Below are positions 47,101 through 58,217 of a stretch of 64,000 nt of DNA, one piece after another (the stretch's first letter is position 1; each line of letters opens with the position of its first letter). The notes below the pieces were generated by a model. It was given only the letters and a program-made list of their open reading frames with translations. It searched no databases and was not told the origin of the DNA. A program made the position numbers and the translations under genes. The stretch is from Actinostola sp. cb2023 (Eukaryota > Cnidaria > Anthozoa > Actiniaria > Actinostolidae): NCBI GenBank assembly GCA_033675265.1, contig JAUJYZ010001553.1, positions 186,001-250,000 of the forward strand, given 5' to 3'.

Positions 47101-50100
47101 TGATTTCCTGGCCTTGTAGTCTTCAATACGCATAAGATACGAGCCGCCATTACTATATGAATCTTGTAGTGGTGGTGTCTGATTTCCTGGCCCTGTAGTC
47201 TTCAATACACATAAGATACGAGCCGCCATTACTATATGACTCTTGTAGTGGATGTGTGTGATTTCCTGGACTTGTAGTCTTCAATACGCATAAGATACGA
47301 GCCGCCATTACTATATGACTCTTGTAGTGGTGTTGTCTGATTTCCTGGCGCTGTAGTCTTCAATACACATAAGATACGAGCCGCCATTACTATATGACTC
47401 TTGTAGTGGATGTGTCTGATTTCCTGGACTTGTAGTCTTCAATACGCATAAGATACGAGCCGTCATTACTATATGACTCTAGTAGTGGTGGTGCTTGATT
47501 TCCTGGCCCTGTAGTCTTTAATACCCGTAAGATACGAGTCGCCATTACTATATGACTCTTGTAGTGGTGGTGTCTGATTTCGTGGCCTTGTAGTCTTCAA
47601 TACGCATAAGATACGAGCCGCCATTACTATATGACTCTTGTAGTAGTGGTGTCTGATTTCGTGGCCTTGTAGTATTCAATACGCATAAGATACGAGCCGC
47701 CATTACTATATGACTCTTGTAGTGGTGGTGTCTGATTTCCTGGCCCTGTAGTCTTCAATAAACATAAGATACGAGCCGCCATTACTATATGACTCTTGTA
47801 GTGGTGTTGTCTGATTTCCTGGCCCTGTAGTCTTCAATACACATAAGATACGAGCCGCCATTACTATATGACTCTTGTAGTGGTGGTGTCTGATTTACTG
47901 GCCTTGTAGTCTTCAATACGCATAAGATACGAGCCGCCATTACTATATGACTCTTGTAGTGCTGTTGTCTGATTTCCTGGCCCTGTAGTCTTCAATACAC
48001 ATAAGATACAAGCCGCCATTACTATATTAATCTTGTAGTGGTGGTGTCTGATTTCCTGGCCTTGTAGTCTTCAATACGCATAAGATACGAGCCGCCATTA
48101 CTATATGACTCTTGTAGTGGTGTTGACTGATTTCCTGGCCCTGTAGTCTTCAATACGCTTAAGATACGAGCCGCCATTACTATATGACTCTTGTAGTGGT
48201 AGTGTCTGATTTCGTGGCCCTGTAGTCTTCAATACGCATAAGATACGAGCCGCCATTACTATATGACTCTTGTAGTGGTGTTGTCTGATTTCCTGGCGCT
48301 GTAGTCTTGAATACACATAAGATACGAGCCGCCATTACTATATGACTCTTGTAGTGGTGGTGTCTGAGTTCCTGGCCTTGTAGTCTTCAATAGGCATAAG
48401 ATACGAGCCGCCATTACTATATGACTCTTGTAGTGGTGGTGTCTGTTTCCTGGCCCTGTAGTCTTCAATACACGTAAGATACGAGCCGCCATTACTATAT
48501 GACTCTTGTAGTGGTGGTGTCTGATTTCGTGGCCTTGTAGTCTTCAATACGCAAAAGATACGAGCCGCCATTACTATATGACTCTAGTAGTGGTGCTGTC
48601 TGATTTCCTGGCCCTGTAGTCTTCAATACACATAAGATACGAGCCGCCATTACTATATGACTCTTGTAGTGGTAGTGTCTGATTTCGTGGCCCTGTAGTC
48701 TTCAATACGCATAAGATACGAGCCGCCATTACTATATGACTCTAGTAGTGGTGCTGTCTGATTTCCTGGCCCTGTAGTCTTCACTAAACAAAAGATACGC
48801 GCCGCCATTACCATATGACTCTTGTAGTGCTGGTGTCTGATTTCCTGGCCTTGTAGTCTTCAATACGCATAAGATACGAGCCGCCATTACTACATGACTC
48901 GAGTAGTGGTGCTGTCTGATTTCCTGGCCCTGTAGTCTACAATACGCATAAGATACGAGCCGCCATTTCTATATGACTCTTGTAGTGGTGCTGTCTGATT
49001 TCCTGGCCCTGTAGTCTTCAATACGCATAAGATACGAGCCGCCATTACTATATGACTCTAGTAGTGGTGCTGTCTGATTTCCTCGCCCTGTAGTCTTCAA
49101 TACACATAAGATACGAGCCGCCATTACTATATGACTCTTGTAGTGGTGGTGTCTGATTTCCTGGCCCTGTAGTCTTCAATACGCATAAGATACGAGCCGC
49201 CATTACTATATGACTCTTGTATTGGTGTTGTCTGATTTCCTGGCCCTGTAGTCTTCAATACACATAAGATACGAGCCGCCATTACTATATGACTCTTGTA
49301 GTGGTGGTGTCTGATTTCCTGGCCCTGTAGTCTTCAATACGCATAAGATACGAGCCGCCATTACTATATGACTCTAGTAGTGGTGCTGTCTGATTTCCTC
49401 TAACTGTAGTCTTCAATACACATAAGATACGAGCCGCCATTACTATATGACTCTTGTATTGGTGTTGTCTGATTTCCTGGCCCTGTAGTCTTCAATACAC
49501 ATAAGATACGAGCCGCCATTACTATATGACTCTTGTAGTGGTGGTGTCTGATTTCCTGGTCCTGTAGTCTTCAATACGCGTAAGATACGAGCTGCCATTA
49601 CTATATCACTCTTGTAGTGGTGGTGTCTGATTTCCTGGCCTTGTAGTCTTCAATACGCATAAGATACGAGCCGTCATTATTATATGACTCTAGTAGTGGT
49701 TTTGCTTGATTTCCTGGCCCTGTAGTCTTTAATACACATAAGATACTAGCCGCCATTACTATACGACTCTAGTAGTGGTGTTGACTGATTTCCTGGCCCT
49801 GTAGTCTTCAATACGCATAAGATACGAGCCGCCATTACCATATGACTCTAGTAGTGGTGTTGACTGATTTTCTGGCCCTGTAGTCTTCAATACACATAAG
49901 ATACGAGCCGCCATTACCATATGACTCAAGTAGTGGTGTTGTCTGATTTCCTGGCCCTGTAGTCTTCACTACACAAAAGATACGCGCCGCCATTACCATA
50001 TGACTCTTGTAGTGGTGGTGTCTGATTTCCTGGCCTTGTAGTCTTCAATACGCATAAGATACGAGCCGCCATTACTACATGACTCGAGTAGTGGTGCTGT

Positions 50101-51219
50101 CTGATTTCCTGGCCCTGTAGTCTACAATACGCATAAGATACGAGCCGCCATTTCTATATGACTCTTGTAGTGGTGCTGTCTGATTTCCTGGCCCTGTAGT
50201 CTTCAATACGCATAAGATACGAGCCGCCATTACTATATGACTCTTGTAGTGGTGTTGTCTGATTTCCTGGCCTTGTAGTCTTCAATACGCATAAGATACG
50301 AGCCGCCATTACAGTGCAGTGGTGTTGACTGATTTTCTGGTCCTGTAGTCTTCAGTACGTATAAGAAACGAGCCGCCATTACTATATGACTCTTGTAGTG
50401 GTGATGTCTGATTTCGTGGCCCTGTAGTCTTCAATACACATAAGATACGAGCCGCCATTACTATATTACTCTTGTAGTGGTGGTGTCTGATTTCCTGGCC
50501 CTGTAGTCTTCAATACGCATAAGATACGAGCCGCCATTACCATATGACTCTAGTAGTGGTGTTGACTGATTTCCTGGCTCTGTAGTCTTCAATACACATA
50601 AGAAACGAGCCGCCATTACTATATGACTCTAGTAGTGGTGTTGACTGATTTCCTGGCCCTGTAGTCTTCAATACGCATAAGATACGAACCGCCATTACCA
50701 TATGACTCTCTAGTAGTGTTGTTGTCTGATTTCCTGGCCCTGGCCATAAGATACGAGCCATTACTATATGACTCAATAGTCTTCAATACACATAAGATAC
50801 GAGCCGCCATTACTATATGACTCTTGTAGTGGTGTTGTCTGATTTCCTGGCCTTGTAGTCTTCAATACGCATAAGATACGAGCCGCCATTACTATATGAC
50901 TCTTGCAGTGGTGTTGACTGATTTTCTGGTCCTGTAGTCTTCAGTACGCATAAGATACGAGCTGCCATTACTATATGACTCTTGTAGTGGTGTTGACTGA
51001 TTTCCTGGTACTGTAGTCTTCAGTACGCATAAGATACGAGCTGCCATTACTATATGACTCTTGTAGTGGTGTTGTCTGATTTCCTGGCCCTGTAGTCTTC
51101 AGTACGCATAAGATACGAGCCGCCATTACCATATGACTTTTGTAGTGGTGTTGCAATTGACTGATTTCCTGGTCCTGTAGTCTTCAGTACGCATAAGATA
51201 CGAGCCGCCATTACTATAT
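35145..51219. repeat. Satellite array, 79-bp unit, about 200 copies
   Basis: Head-to-tail units containing TAGTCTTCAATACGCATAAG, ATACGAGCCGCCATTACTAT and GACTCTTGTAGTGGTGGTGT, then CTGATTTCCTGGCC. Units carry CCCTG or CCTTG, ACACAT or ACGCAT, and GTTGT or GGTGT in linked sets, and these alternate over much of 42.3-44.6 kb, giving a 158-bp dimer. Most units in 38.5-42 kb are near identical, with small internal deletions around 39.1-40.3 kb. Divergence rises towards 48-51 kb. All reading frames through it are repeats of one peptide and not genes. Confidence 0.97.
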
Positions 51220-51387
51220 GTATGTATATATTAGTATTAGTATTAGGATAGATATTAGGATAGATATTTATATTTATATTTTTTAAGATTATATTTATAT
51301 TTTTAGATTAGAAGGGCCATAAGTTTTTCAGCTCAAGCTGTAATATGTTTTTTCCCTTGTAAAATAAAGTTTATTATTATTATTATT
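51220..51387 (+). mobile_element. 5'-truncated retroposon tail inside the 79-bp array
   Basis: Foreign sequence ending CCCTTGTAAAATAAAGTTT(ATT)n splits a satellite unit between CCATTACTATATG and ATATGACTCTTG, so ATATG may be the target duplication. TTAGTATTAGGATAGATATT repeats lie at its start. The tail form fits a LINE 3' end. Confidence 0.65.
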
Positions 51388-51470
51388 ATATGACTCTTGT
51401 AGTGGTGTTATCTGATTTCCTGGCCCTGAAGTCTTCAATACACATAAGATACGAGCCGCCATTACTATTT
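51388..51470. repeat. 79-bp satellite, last near-complete unit
   Basis: Continues the array after the retroposon tail and stops at CGCCATTACTATTTTTATTT. Confidence 0.85.
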
Positions 51471-51508
51471 TTATTTATTTATTTACAGATTCAGTATAAC
51501 AATTATAC

Positions 51509-52354
51509 ACCAGATTGATTCTGGCAGCAGATTCTCCTGCAGCAGATTCGACCAGCAGCAGATTGGAAGCAGCAGATTCGGATTGACGTCATTTTGACGT
51601 CACAGATTTGGCTTGACAGCAGATTCACTAAGCAGGGGTAGGGAAGGGAATGTGATTGTTTAACAGTTTGTACTGTAAACGAACACTAAGAATAATTCAG
51701 CGTTGGAAACGGGCGATAAACAAACTAGTGCCGCGGAGGCAAAATAGCCACAAAATATAAAGTATCTCAATGTGATGTGGATGGGCTTCCTGATAGCTGT
51801 AACTTGTACATGACAACTGAGCTAACCATATCAAAGCAAACCACTCTGCGTACTTGGTTGCATTTGAATGACCTTAGACAATTAGTAACGCAACACCGGA
51901 TGTATGATTACACAATTGTCAATGCTCAAACAAAGACAATCAAACATAACACGTGATGTCAAGTTTTAAAATATTTAAAATTCGCATTAGAATTACTGAT
52001 TAGGCTCCATCCACACTGTTTATGTTGTTTGGAATCTCCAGTAGAGTGATTCCAATAAACACGGGCACTACTAATTAGCTGTCAGTGTTTATTAGATGCA
52101 AAGAAACAAAAGAAAAGAAAAGAGTGACTGTCTAATAGTGTATATTGGTGTAGCTAGTAATGCCCATGGATCACTCTATCGAAAAGTTAAAAGGTTTGAG
52201 CTGGCGTTTTTGCCTTGTTGTCGCTCTTCCCTTCCCTACCCCTGCTCAGTGAATCTGCTGTCAAGCCAGCAGCAGATTTGAAAATCTGTGACGTCAAAAT
52301 GACGTCAATCCGAATCTGCTGTTGGTCCAATCCTGCTGCGAGAATCAGTCTGGT
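51509..52354. mobile_element. 846-bp long-TIR element with 9-bp target duplication, Mutator-like
   Basis: Inverted arms of about 150 bp begin ACCAGATTGATTCTGGCAGC at the left and, inverted, ACCAGACTGATTCTCGCAGC at the right. CAATTATAC (51500-51508) and CAATTACAC (52355-52363) flank it, a 9-bp duplication with one mismatch. AGCAGATT motifs repeat in the arms, and each arm has GACGTCATTTTGACGTCA, which contains two CRE half-palindromes. Long TIRs and 9-bp duplications are features of MULEs. No transposase frame. Confidence 0.72.
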
Positions 52355-52467
52355 CAATTACACTGGGTAGAATAATAATAGGACACGAAGTCCCCTGCTA
52401 GGTTAAACCACCAAGACCTTCCCCATTAAAATGATAACCCAACCTCAGATATGCCTATAATACCTAT

Positions 52468-52516
52468 AATACGCATAAGATACGAGCCGCCATTACTATA
52501 TGACTCTTGTAGTGTA
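52468..52516. repeat. Outlying 79-bp satellite fragment
   Basis: ATACGCATAAGATACGAGCC through ATGACTCTTGTAGTG, about 1 kb beyond the array, separated by the inserted element. Unique sequence follows. Confidence 0.88.
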
Positions 52517-52582
52517 TTAAATTTGTATTCATGGTCCCAACCAGGGACCTGGTTGTAATCTTTTGATCATGATTCTGTAGTG

Positions 52583-52888
52583 TATTAGGAGACTGGCGCG
52601 AGTTAAGCAGTGCGCATGCGCGAGTCGGGATTCGTTGATGGCAAGATGGCCGACATGTAAACGCGTTAATAAATCTCTGGGGCGGATCTAGGATTTTAAG
52701 GTGGGGGGTTCACTCTAGATGGATATGTTACACGCACCGATTTTTTGTATTTAAAAAAAATCATATTATTGAATAGTTCCTGGGCAGCAAGGGCGGTGCA
52801 CGTGCACCCAATGAACCCCCCATAAATCCGCCACAGAAGCTGACGATCCGAACCATCCTATTGTTAAATGCTTAGGGGCGATATTACA
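52583..52888. repeat. 5' LTR remnant of the Ty3/gypsy element
   Basis: Direct copy of 55679-55831, from TATTAGGAGACTGGCGCGAG to GCGATATTACA, enlarged by a MITE. It holds TGCGCATGCGC (NRF1-type) and CAAGATGGCCGACATG (YY1-like). The upstream part of the LTR seen at the 3' side is missing, so this LTR is truncated. Confidence 0.6.
52677..52836. mobile_element. 160-bp MITE within the 5' LTR remnant
   Basis: The ends CTGGGGCGGATCTAGG and, inverted, CTGTGGCGGATTTATG, with GGTGGGGGGTTCA and TGAACCCCCC paired further in. The 3' LTR keeps only its last part (ATAAATCCGCCACAG). Confidence 0.7.
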
Positions 52889-52935
52889 CGAGGATCAACG
52901 GACACGTGCCATCGACAATTCTGCGTAGGAATTAA

Positions 52936-53440
52936 TTATGGCATGATGAGAGGAAAAACTACATTGCAAAGTTCGATTGTTTCACGGAGCCAGCCACGCT
53001 GGGAACTCGTTGGAAAAGATGGCTCACTGCTTTCGAGCTATATGCAGATGGAAAGGGACTAATAATTCAAGCAGACAGAGATGATAATAAACAACGACAA
53101 CGAGCACTCTTGTTGCACGTTGCCGGACCTGATGTTCAAGATATATTTTCAACTCTGTCGGACACCAGCACGACCAAAGACTACAACAAGGCAGTGGAAG
53201 CACTAAACAATTATTTTATCCCGAAAGTGAACACCGCCTATTCACGTCATACGTTTTGACAACTCGCACAAAACCCGGCGAAACCATACAACAGTTCGTC
53301 ACAAGATTGAGAAATGCATCAAAAGACTATGGGTATGGAACGTACCGACACAGACAACCACATACGCGACGAAGTCCTCACCAAATGTACATCAAGTTAC
53401 CTCAGAAGGAAGCTACTGGAGGAAGGCGAAACATTCACTC
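52936..53440 (+). pseudogene. Ty3/gypsy gag remnant
   Basis: Capsid-like gag in three frames: FDCFTEPATLGTRWKRWL, ADRDDNKQRQRALLLHVAG and LNNYFIPKVNTAYSRH (52936-53259, ends in TGA), then KPGETIQQFVTRLRNASKDY in the next frame, then DNHIRDEVLTKCTSSYLRRK in a third. This is the gag domain of K02A2.6-like gypsy elements, which packages element RNA. The nucleocapsid zinc knuckle and protease are absent: coding jumps from the end of capsid to reverse transcriptase at about 53440. Confidence 0.78.
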
Positions 53441-55259
53441 TTGGTTACCATCAGTTGGAACTGTCACCTGAATCCAGAGCAATCACAACCTTCGCAACCC
53501 ATGTTTGGCGTAAGCTCAGCTAGCGAGATATATCAACATGAGATCTTAGCGGCATTGGCCGGCATCGAAGGCGTCGACAACATCTCAGACGATATAATAG
53601 TACACGCCCCAGATCAAAACACCCATGACAGGCTCCATGAAGTTCTACAACGCCGATTGCGTGACAGCGGCCTAACCCTCAATGCAGGCAAGTGTGTATA
53701 CGTACAATATGGACAGTCTCATATTCATGGGAATGCTACTATCAGAGAAAGGTGTTGGCCCAACAGAAGAGCGAGTAAAAGCCATTTTGGAGGCAAGAGA
53801 ACCTGAGAACGTCACCGAGCTGAGAAGCTTCCTCGGGCTAGCCAATTATAGTAGCAGATTCATGCCACACTTCGCAACCCTTACAGAGCCACTGCGAAAA
53901 CTGACCAAGAAGGACGTACCATATATCTTCGGCCCAGAGCAGCAAGCAGCCTTCCAGTCATTGAAGGAGAGTATGGCAAAGACAGGTACACTGGCCTACT
54001 TTGATAAGACCGCACCCAGTACGAAACCAGACAACCATGACCACGGTGCGGAGGAGTATGTGAGGTTTGTTGCCGTGCAGGCAACTCCAAGTGCATTGTC
54101 TACTCGAGAGATTGAAGAAGCCTCAGCTGCCGATGAAGAGCTGATTGAAGTCAGAAAAGGTATTAAGACAGGATGTTTTGACAACTGCAAGCAGTATGCT
54201 GTTGTTGCAGGTGGGAAAGGTAATTCTTCGAGGAACGCGACTTGTTATACCTAGTTGCGCCCACGAATCCTAGCGATGGCACATGAAGGACACCTTGGTA
54301 TCGTTGGAATGAAACAAAATCTGAGAACGAAGGTATGGTGGCCTGGAGTCGACAAAGCTGCAGAGCGACACTGCAAAGGATGTCATGGTTGCCAGCTAGT
54401 GGCACGACCGGACCCACCAGAACCACTGAGACCCACAAGACTTCCTGATGGACCTTGGCAGGATATTTCCTGCGACCTGTTAGGACCCCTACCATCAGGA
54501 CACTCCCTGCTGGTGACAGTAGATTACCACAGTCGCTACTACGAAGTAATTAGTATTTTACAGTCAACAACCACAGAGAAAGTCATTGACCACCTAGATG
54601 AAATCTTCAGCCGATTTGGATTCCCGGTGAACATCAAATCAGATAATGGACCCCAATTCATATCGGAAGAGTTCAGACAGTACTGTGAACAGAACGGTAT
54701 CACAGCAGAAGGTAACTGCCAAGTGGGCACAAGCCAATGGGGAGGTCGAACGGCAGAACAGATCAATCCTCAAACGCCTACAGATTGCTCAGGCAGAGGG
54801 ACAACCTTGGAAGATTGAGCTGAGGAAATACCTGAGATCATACAGGAGTTACCGCACAACATCACTGGGAGGAGCCCTACAGAGATGTTATTCAACCGCA
54901 AAATGCGAGGAAAAATCCCATACCTGAGAATGAGTCATATGTATGACCAAGAAGTCTTCGACAGGGATGCCGAGCAAAAGGCGAAAACAAAATCCTATGC
55001 TAACGCGCTGCGAGGAGCCCGCCCTTCTATGATTGCTGTGGGAGACCAAGTCCTAATGAAGCAGGACAAGTACAACAAGCTGACCACACATTTCAACGCA
55101 GTACAACACACTGTGACAAGTAAGAGTGGGAATAGCACAGTAGTACAGAGCACTAGCGGTGCACAGTACTCTAGAAATACCAGCCACATCAAGAAATACA
55201 CTCCAGACTTCCCAGAGAAGGAGCGGAAGTGGATGTTACAGCAGAGGACGGCAGGATAG
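53441..55259 (+). pseudogene. Ty3/gypsy pol remnant: reverse transcriptase and integrase
   Basis: RT starts mid-domain (GYHQLELSPESRAITTF), loses a short piece after FATH, continues in another frame with FGVSSASEIYQHEI and the catalytic ISDDIIVHA, then the connection text ELRSFLGLANYSSRFMPHFA to about 54005. RNase H is deleted: the frame goes straight to spacer text (AEEYVRFVAVQATPSALS). A stop at 54254 precedes integrase, whose HHCC finger (AHEGHLGIVGM ... CKGCHGC), CDLLG and SDNGPQF with the first two catalytic Asp, and ANGEVERQNRS with the Glu region are present. Another frameshift lies between SDNGPQF and ANGEVE. The C-terminal part runs to a stop at 55257. Non-functional. Confidence 0.88.
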
Positions 55260-55506
55260 AAGACCCAAAAGAAGCACCAAAAGAAGCACCAAAAGAAGCC
55301 CATCTGCATGGTACCCTGGTTCCAGAGGCTTTGTTAAGCTCTATAATACGATGTACGCCGCGAAGAGGCGTCCCGCGAGCTGCGAAGCAGCAAGAAAGAA
55401 AATCAAAGCCTCCGGTCGCGGCCGTTACGAATCTCACTTTCATGCAGACACCTAATCAATGACAGCCGTCAAACATGTCAAATACAACCGACCAATCAGT
55501 ACTTTT
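55260..55506. other. Region between pol and the 3' LTR
   Basis: Contains three GAAGCACCAAAA repeats, then CCCTGGTTCCAGAGGC, which is also the end motif of the small element at 57235, so a second insertion may lie here. No clear polypurine tract is visible before the LTR. Confidence 0.4.
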
Positions 55507-55831
55507 GTAAGACGATCCCCCTTCGCTGTATGTATGTATGACTGTGAACGAGAATGATAAACACTAAAGCAACTCTTGCTAGACAGGTTTTACACATCTC
55601 GTGGAAGGTGGAGGCCCATATAAAGTATACTAGCTTCTTTCATGCTACAACGAGTGAACGCTTATTAAAGCGTCTAGTTATTAGGAGACTGGCGCGAGTT
55701 AGGTAGTGCGCATGCGCGAGTCGGGGTTCGTTGAAGGCAAGATGGCCGACATGTAAACGTATAAATCCGCCACAGAAGCTGACGATCCGAACCATCCTCT
55801 TGTTAAATGCATGCTTAGAGGCGATATTACA
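55507..55831. repeat. 3' LTR of the Ty3/gypsy element
   Basis: Starts TGTAAGACG and ends GATATTACA, with a TATAAA-like box (CATATAAAGTATA) near 55620 and ATTAAAG near 55666. Its last 153 bp match the 5' remnant. The start is my best choice from the TG and is not proven, because the 5' LTR lacks that part. Confidence 0.5.
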
Positions 55832-57234
55832 GATTTATAAATCAATCAAACATTTTATTTTTGCGTGTTTTCTAGTTTTGACGATGAAGTGCCGATAAGG
55901 GTCTAAGTAGGTGGTAATAATACACAGACACTGGATCAGTTAATATCTGATGTAGATTAGCTTAGATTCATAATAGGAACGCTTGAAATTATTACTGAAG
56001 AACAATGAACTTAATCCCTAGAAATGAACTAATTTTAAAACGTCGTTGAACGACGAGATTAAATACCGACCACACTTTATAATTCACGGTATATTGAATT
56101 CCCTCTGATTGATATCGAAAACAACTGTCTTACTTGAGCCTTGTTTTACCCCTAGGGTTTTTCTCTTGCATCCTCCATCATATCATTATTATAATTATTA
56201 TTTCAGGTAATTCATATTATATGGAAATAAATGAACCTTTCAACTGTTATTAGATATCGGTCTGCAACTGATCATAAAAGGTTTAATTTGGTCCTGATTT
56301 AAGTCACTTCTCTGTCTTCATACGAATCGTGTGCTGAACGATTCATTATGTACACAGATTTTAACCTTTCATGACAACTATTAAGGAATGAATCAAGCAA
56401 AACGTAGCGCTTTTATAACAGTTGTGTGTGATTGGTTGATTGTGTGATAGTAATGCTCGTTCGCTATATATGCTCATTGACGTCATGTGTTATTATATTG
56501 GTGATTTGCTTGGCTTGTGGATCTGTCTGACCCTGCAGTACTATAGTTTGGCTGGAATTACAGGAAGACTCCTCTACAAAACATACTTGAGGTGTTAACC
56601 AACATTGGACAACTGTTCACTGGTAACTGATCGACATTAAAGGTAAGTACCAAGGTATGAACACCACCGTGACTCGATCATGTTACGCGGGCTGCAACAC
56701 GCAGGCATTTCTTTGACTGAGATTTCTACGTTGAATCAAGAAACGAATTCAATCCCATCAGCTTACAAAAGTTTCAATCTGGGATAGTGTATATATTTTT
56801 AAGCTTTAGTCTGGGATATAGGGTGTACATTTTAAAGCTTTTGTCTGGAATAGGGTATGGAAAATCAAAATGTTAGGTCTGGGATAGGGTCAGGGTTTTG
56901 AGGTGTCCGCGGCACACCCCTACCCAAAAATACTCTTAGTGCCCCCCCCCGGAATCTGATACGTAGAACTATGGACGTTTCCGCTAATCTTGGTCAATCT
57001 AAAGTAAACTGGTTAGTTGAACAACAAAGAATTAGTTACACCTTACATTTGATTTTAATTGAAAGCTTACTTCTTGCTTTGCGGGCGTTTGGATTCAACA
57101 TTCCAATCAAAACAAGCATCTCTTTGCTGTAAATTTATCTTCTTTCACTGAGGACGAGTTGTTCTGACACGAACATTCTTGTTTATTCACCTTTTGCACA
57201 CAACTGAACTCTCTCCTTCGGGACCAACTTAGCG
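55832..57234. other. Unique sequence with a possible promoter and first exon
   Basis: No coding frame. The part at 56400-56650 is described separately. A C-rich run (CCCCCCCCCC) lies at 56942-56951. Confidence 0.4.
56443..56642 (+). promoter_or_regulatory. Candidate promoter with TATA, CRE and 5' exon ending at GTAAGT
   Basis: GATTGG (inverted CCAAT) near 56430, TATATA at 56466-56471 and the full CRE TGACGTCA at 56478-56485 are followed about 160 bp later by a strong donor (AAAG|GTAAGTACC, GT at 56643). Stops occur in all frames between them, so it would be a leader exon. No downstream coding exon is proven. Confidence 0.3.
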
Positions 57235-57345
57235 TACCCTGTTTCCAGAGGCTACTATTAGTCATGTTAGTGGGGAGGCGAGCGAAGAATGGGGCCTGGG
57301 ACTCGACTTCGTGGACCCGATTTTCGAGACTCTGGAACCAGGATA
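57235..57345. mobile_element. Small inverted-repeat element
   Basis: TACCCTGTTTCCAGAGGCT at the left pairs with AGACTCTGGAACCAGGAT at the right, with mismatches. The same end motif occurs at 55311. Confidence 0.5.
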
Positions 57346-57628
57346 AACTTAGCGAGATGAGAGCGAATTAAGACAACGCAGCAGGGACTATTAGAGAATA
57401 TACAACGCTGTTTAATACAGACGTTTCGACGAAGCTGCTTCACTCAGTGTTAAGAATTTCAACTGAAAGGTGTCCGTCTTAGAGAGGTGTCTGCTACTTA
57501 GACGGACCGGTGTCCTCTAGATAGTGGACTGTGTGTATATGGGATCAGTTAGATGACATGGTTTACGATGCAGTAATAGGGTCGTGTTTGCTGATTCACT
57601 GATTGGTAGCGATGTGTTCATACTTGCT
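57346..57628. other. Unique sequence, nothing supported
   Basis: Contains GTGTCC(G/T)TCT-type short repeats around 57470-57515. No gene seen. Confidence 0.4.
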
Positions 57629-57774
57629 AGTCCAGTCCAGTCCAGTCCAGTCCAGTCCAGTCCAGTCCAGTCCAGTCCAGTCCAGTCCAGTCCAGTCCAG
57701 TCCAGTCCAGTCCAGTCCAGTCCAGTCCAGTCCAGTCCAGTCCAGTCCAGTCCAGTCCAGTCCAGTCCAGTCCA
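57629..57774. repeat. (CCAGT)n microsatellite, about 28 copies
   Basis: Uninterrupted pentamer. Its frames (Pro-Val-Gln-Ser-Ser and Trp-Thr-Gly-Leu-Asp) are repeat artefacts. Confidence 0.98.
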
Positions 57775-57872
57775 TTATATTATTATTGTATACTATTGTA
57801 ATGCGCATTTGAATTTTTTTACGATTGATATTTGCGCAATATAAATAAATAAATTATTATTATTATTATAGT
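57775..57872 (+). mobile_element. Retroposon-type 3' tail
   Basis: Ends TTGCGCAATATAAATAAATAAATT(ATT)n, the same form as the tail at 29985. It directly follows the microsatellite. Confidence 0.4.
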
Positions 57873-58127
57873 CCATACTTTTCCAAAAAAGTGATCAAGT
57901 GAAAGACAACTTTGAGTGAGAATCTGTTGTTTTTATATCTTTCAAAAGTACGAATGGTTTACGATGTAAATAATCCATGATGTACTGAGCAGGTGATCTC
58001 CCCCTTCATGTATTATTTATTTTCTTCCATCCATGTACGCATTAATGGGTTTAGCATCATTCAATTAGCTTTGTAAGGACGTATAAAAACATGTAGGAAT
58101 TACAGTGATTAATGAGCGACATGCGAA

Positions 58128-58217
58128 ATGGATTTGTTAAGTGTTGAGATTCCTAACATGTTTGCCATATTGAATTTTGATGGTAACTTAAAAGCTCTAG
58201 CCGTGAGATTATTTCCG
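58128..58217 (+). CDS. Weak candidate first coding exon, 30 codons
   Basis: ATG at 58128 with G at -3 and +4 opens a stop-free frame (MDLLSVEIPNMFAILNF...) ending exactly at a strong donor, CCG|GTAAGTATT (58218). The peptide is not recognised. No acceptor-linked second exon is found in the window. A chance open frame of this length is common, so this is only a candidate; it could pair with the leader exon near 56642. Confidence 0.2.

Noticed and set aside
35145..51219. Many minus-strand frames of 60-157 codons in the 79-bp array
   Set aside because: All are the same repeated peptide in rotating frames. 79 is not a multiple of three and frames end every few units.
54539..54766. Antisense frames across the gypsy pol region
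   Set aside because: Shadows of the integrase and RT coding on the plus strand.
57584..57844. Frames across the CCAGT microsatellite
   Set aside because: Pure pentamer repeat, open in several frames by composition.
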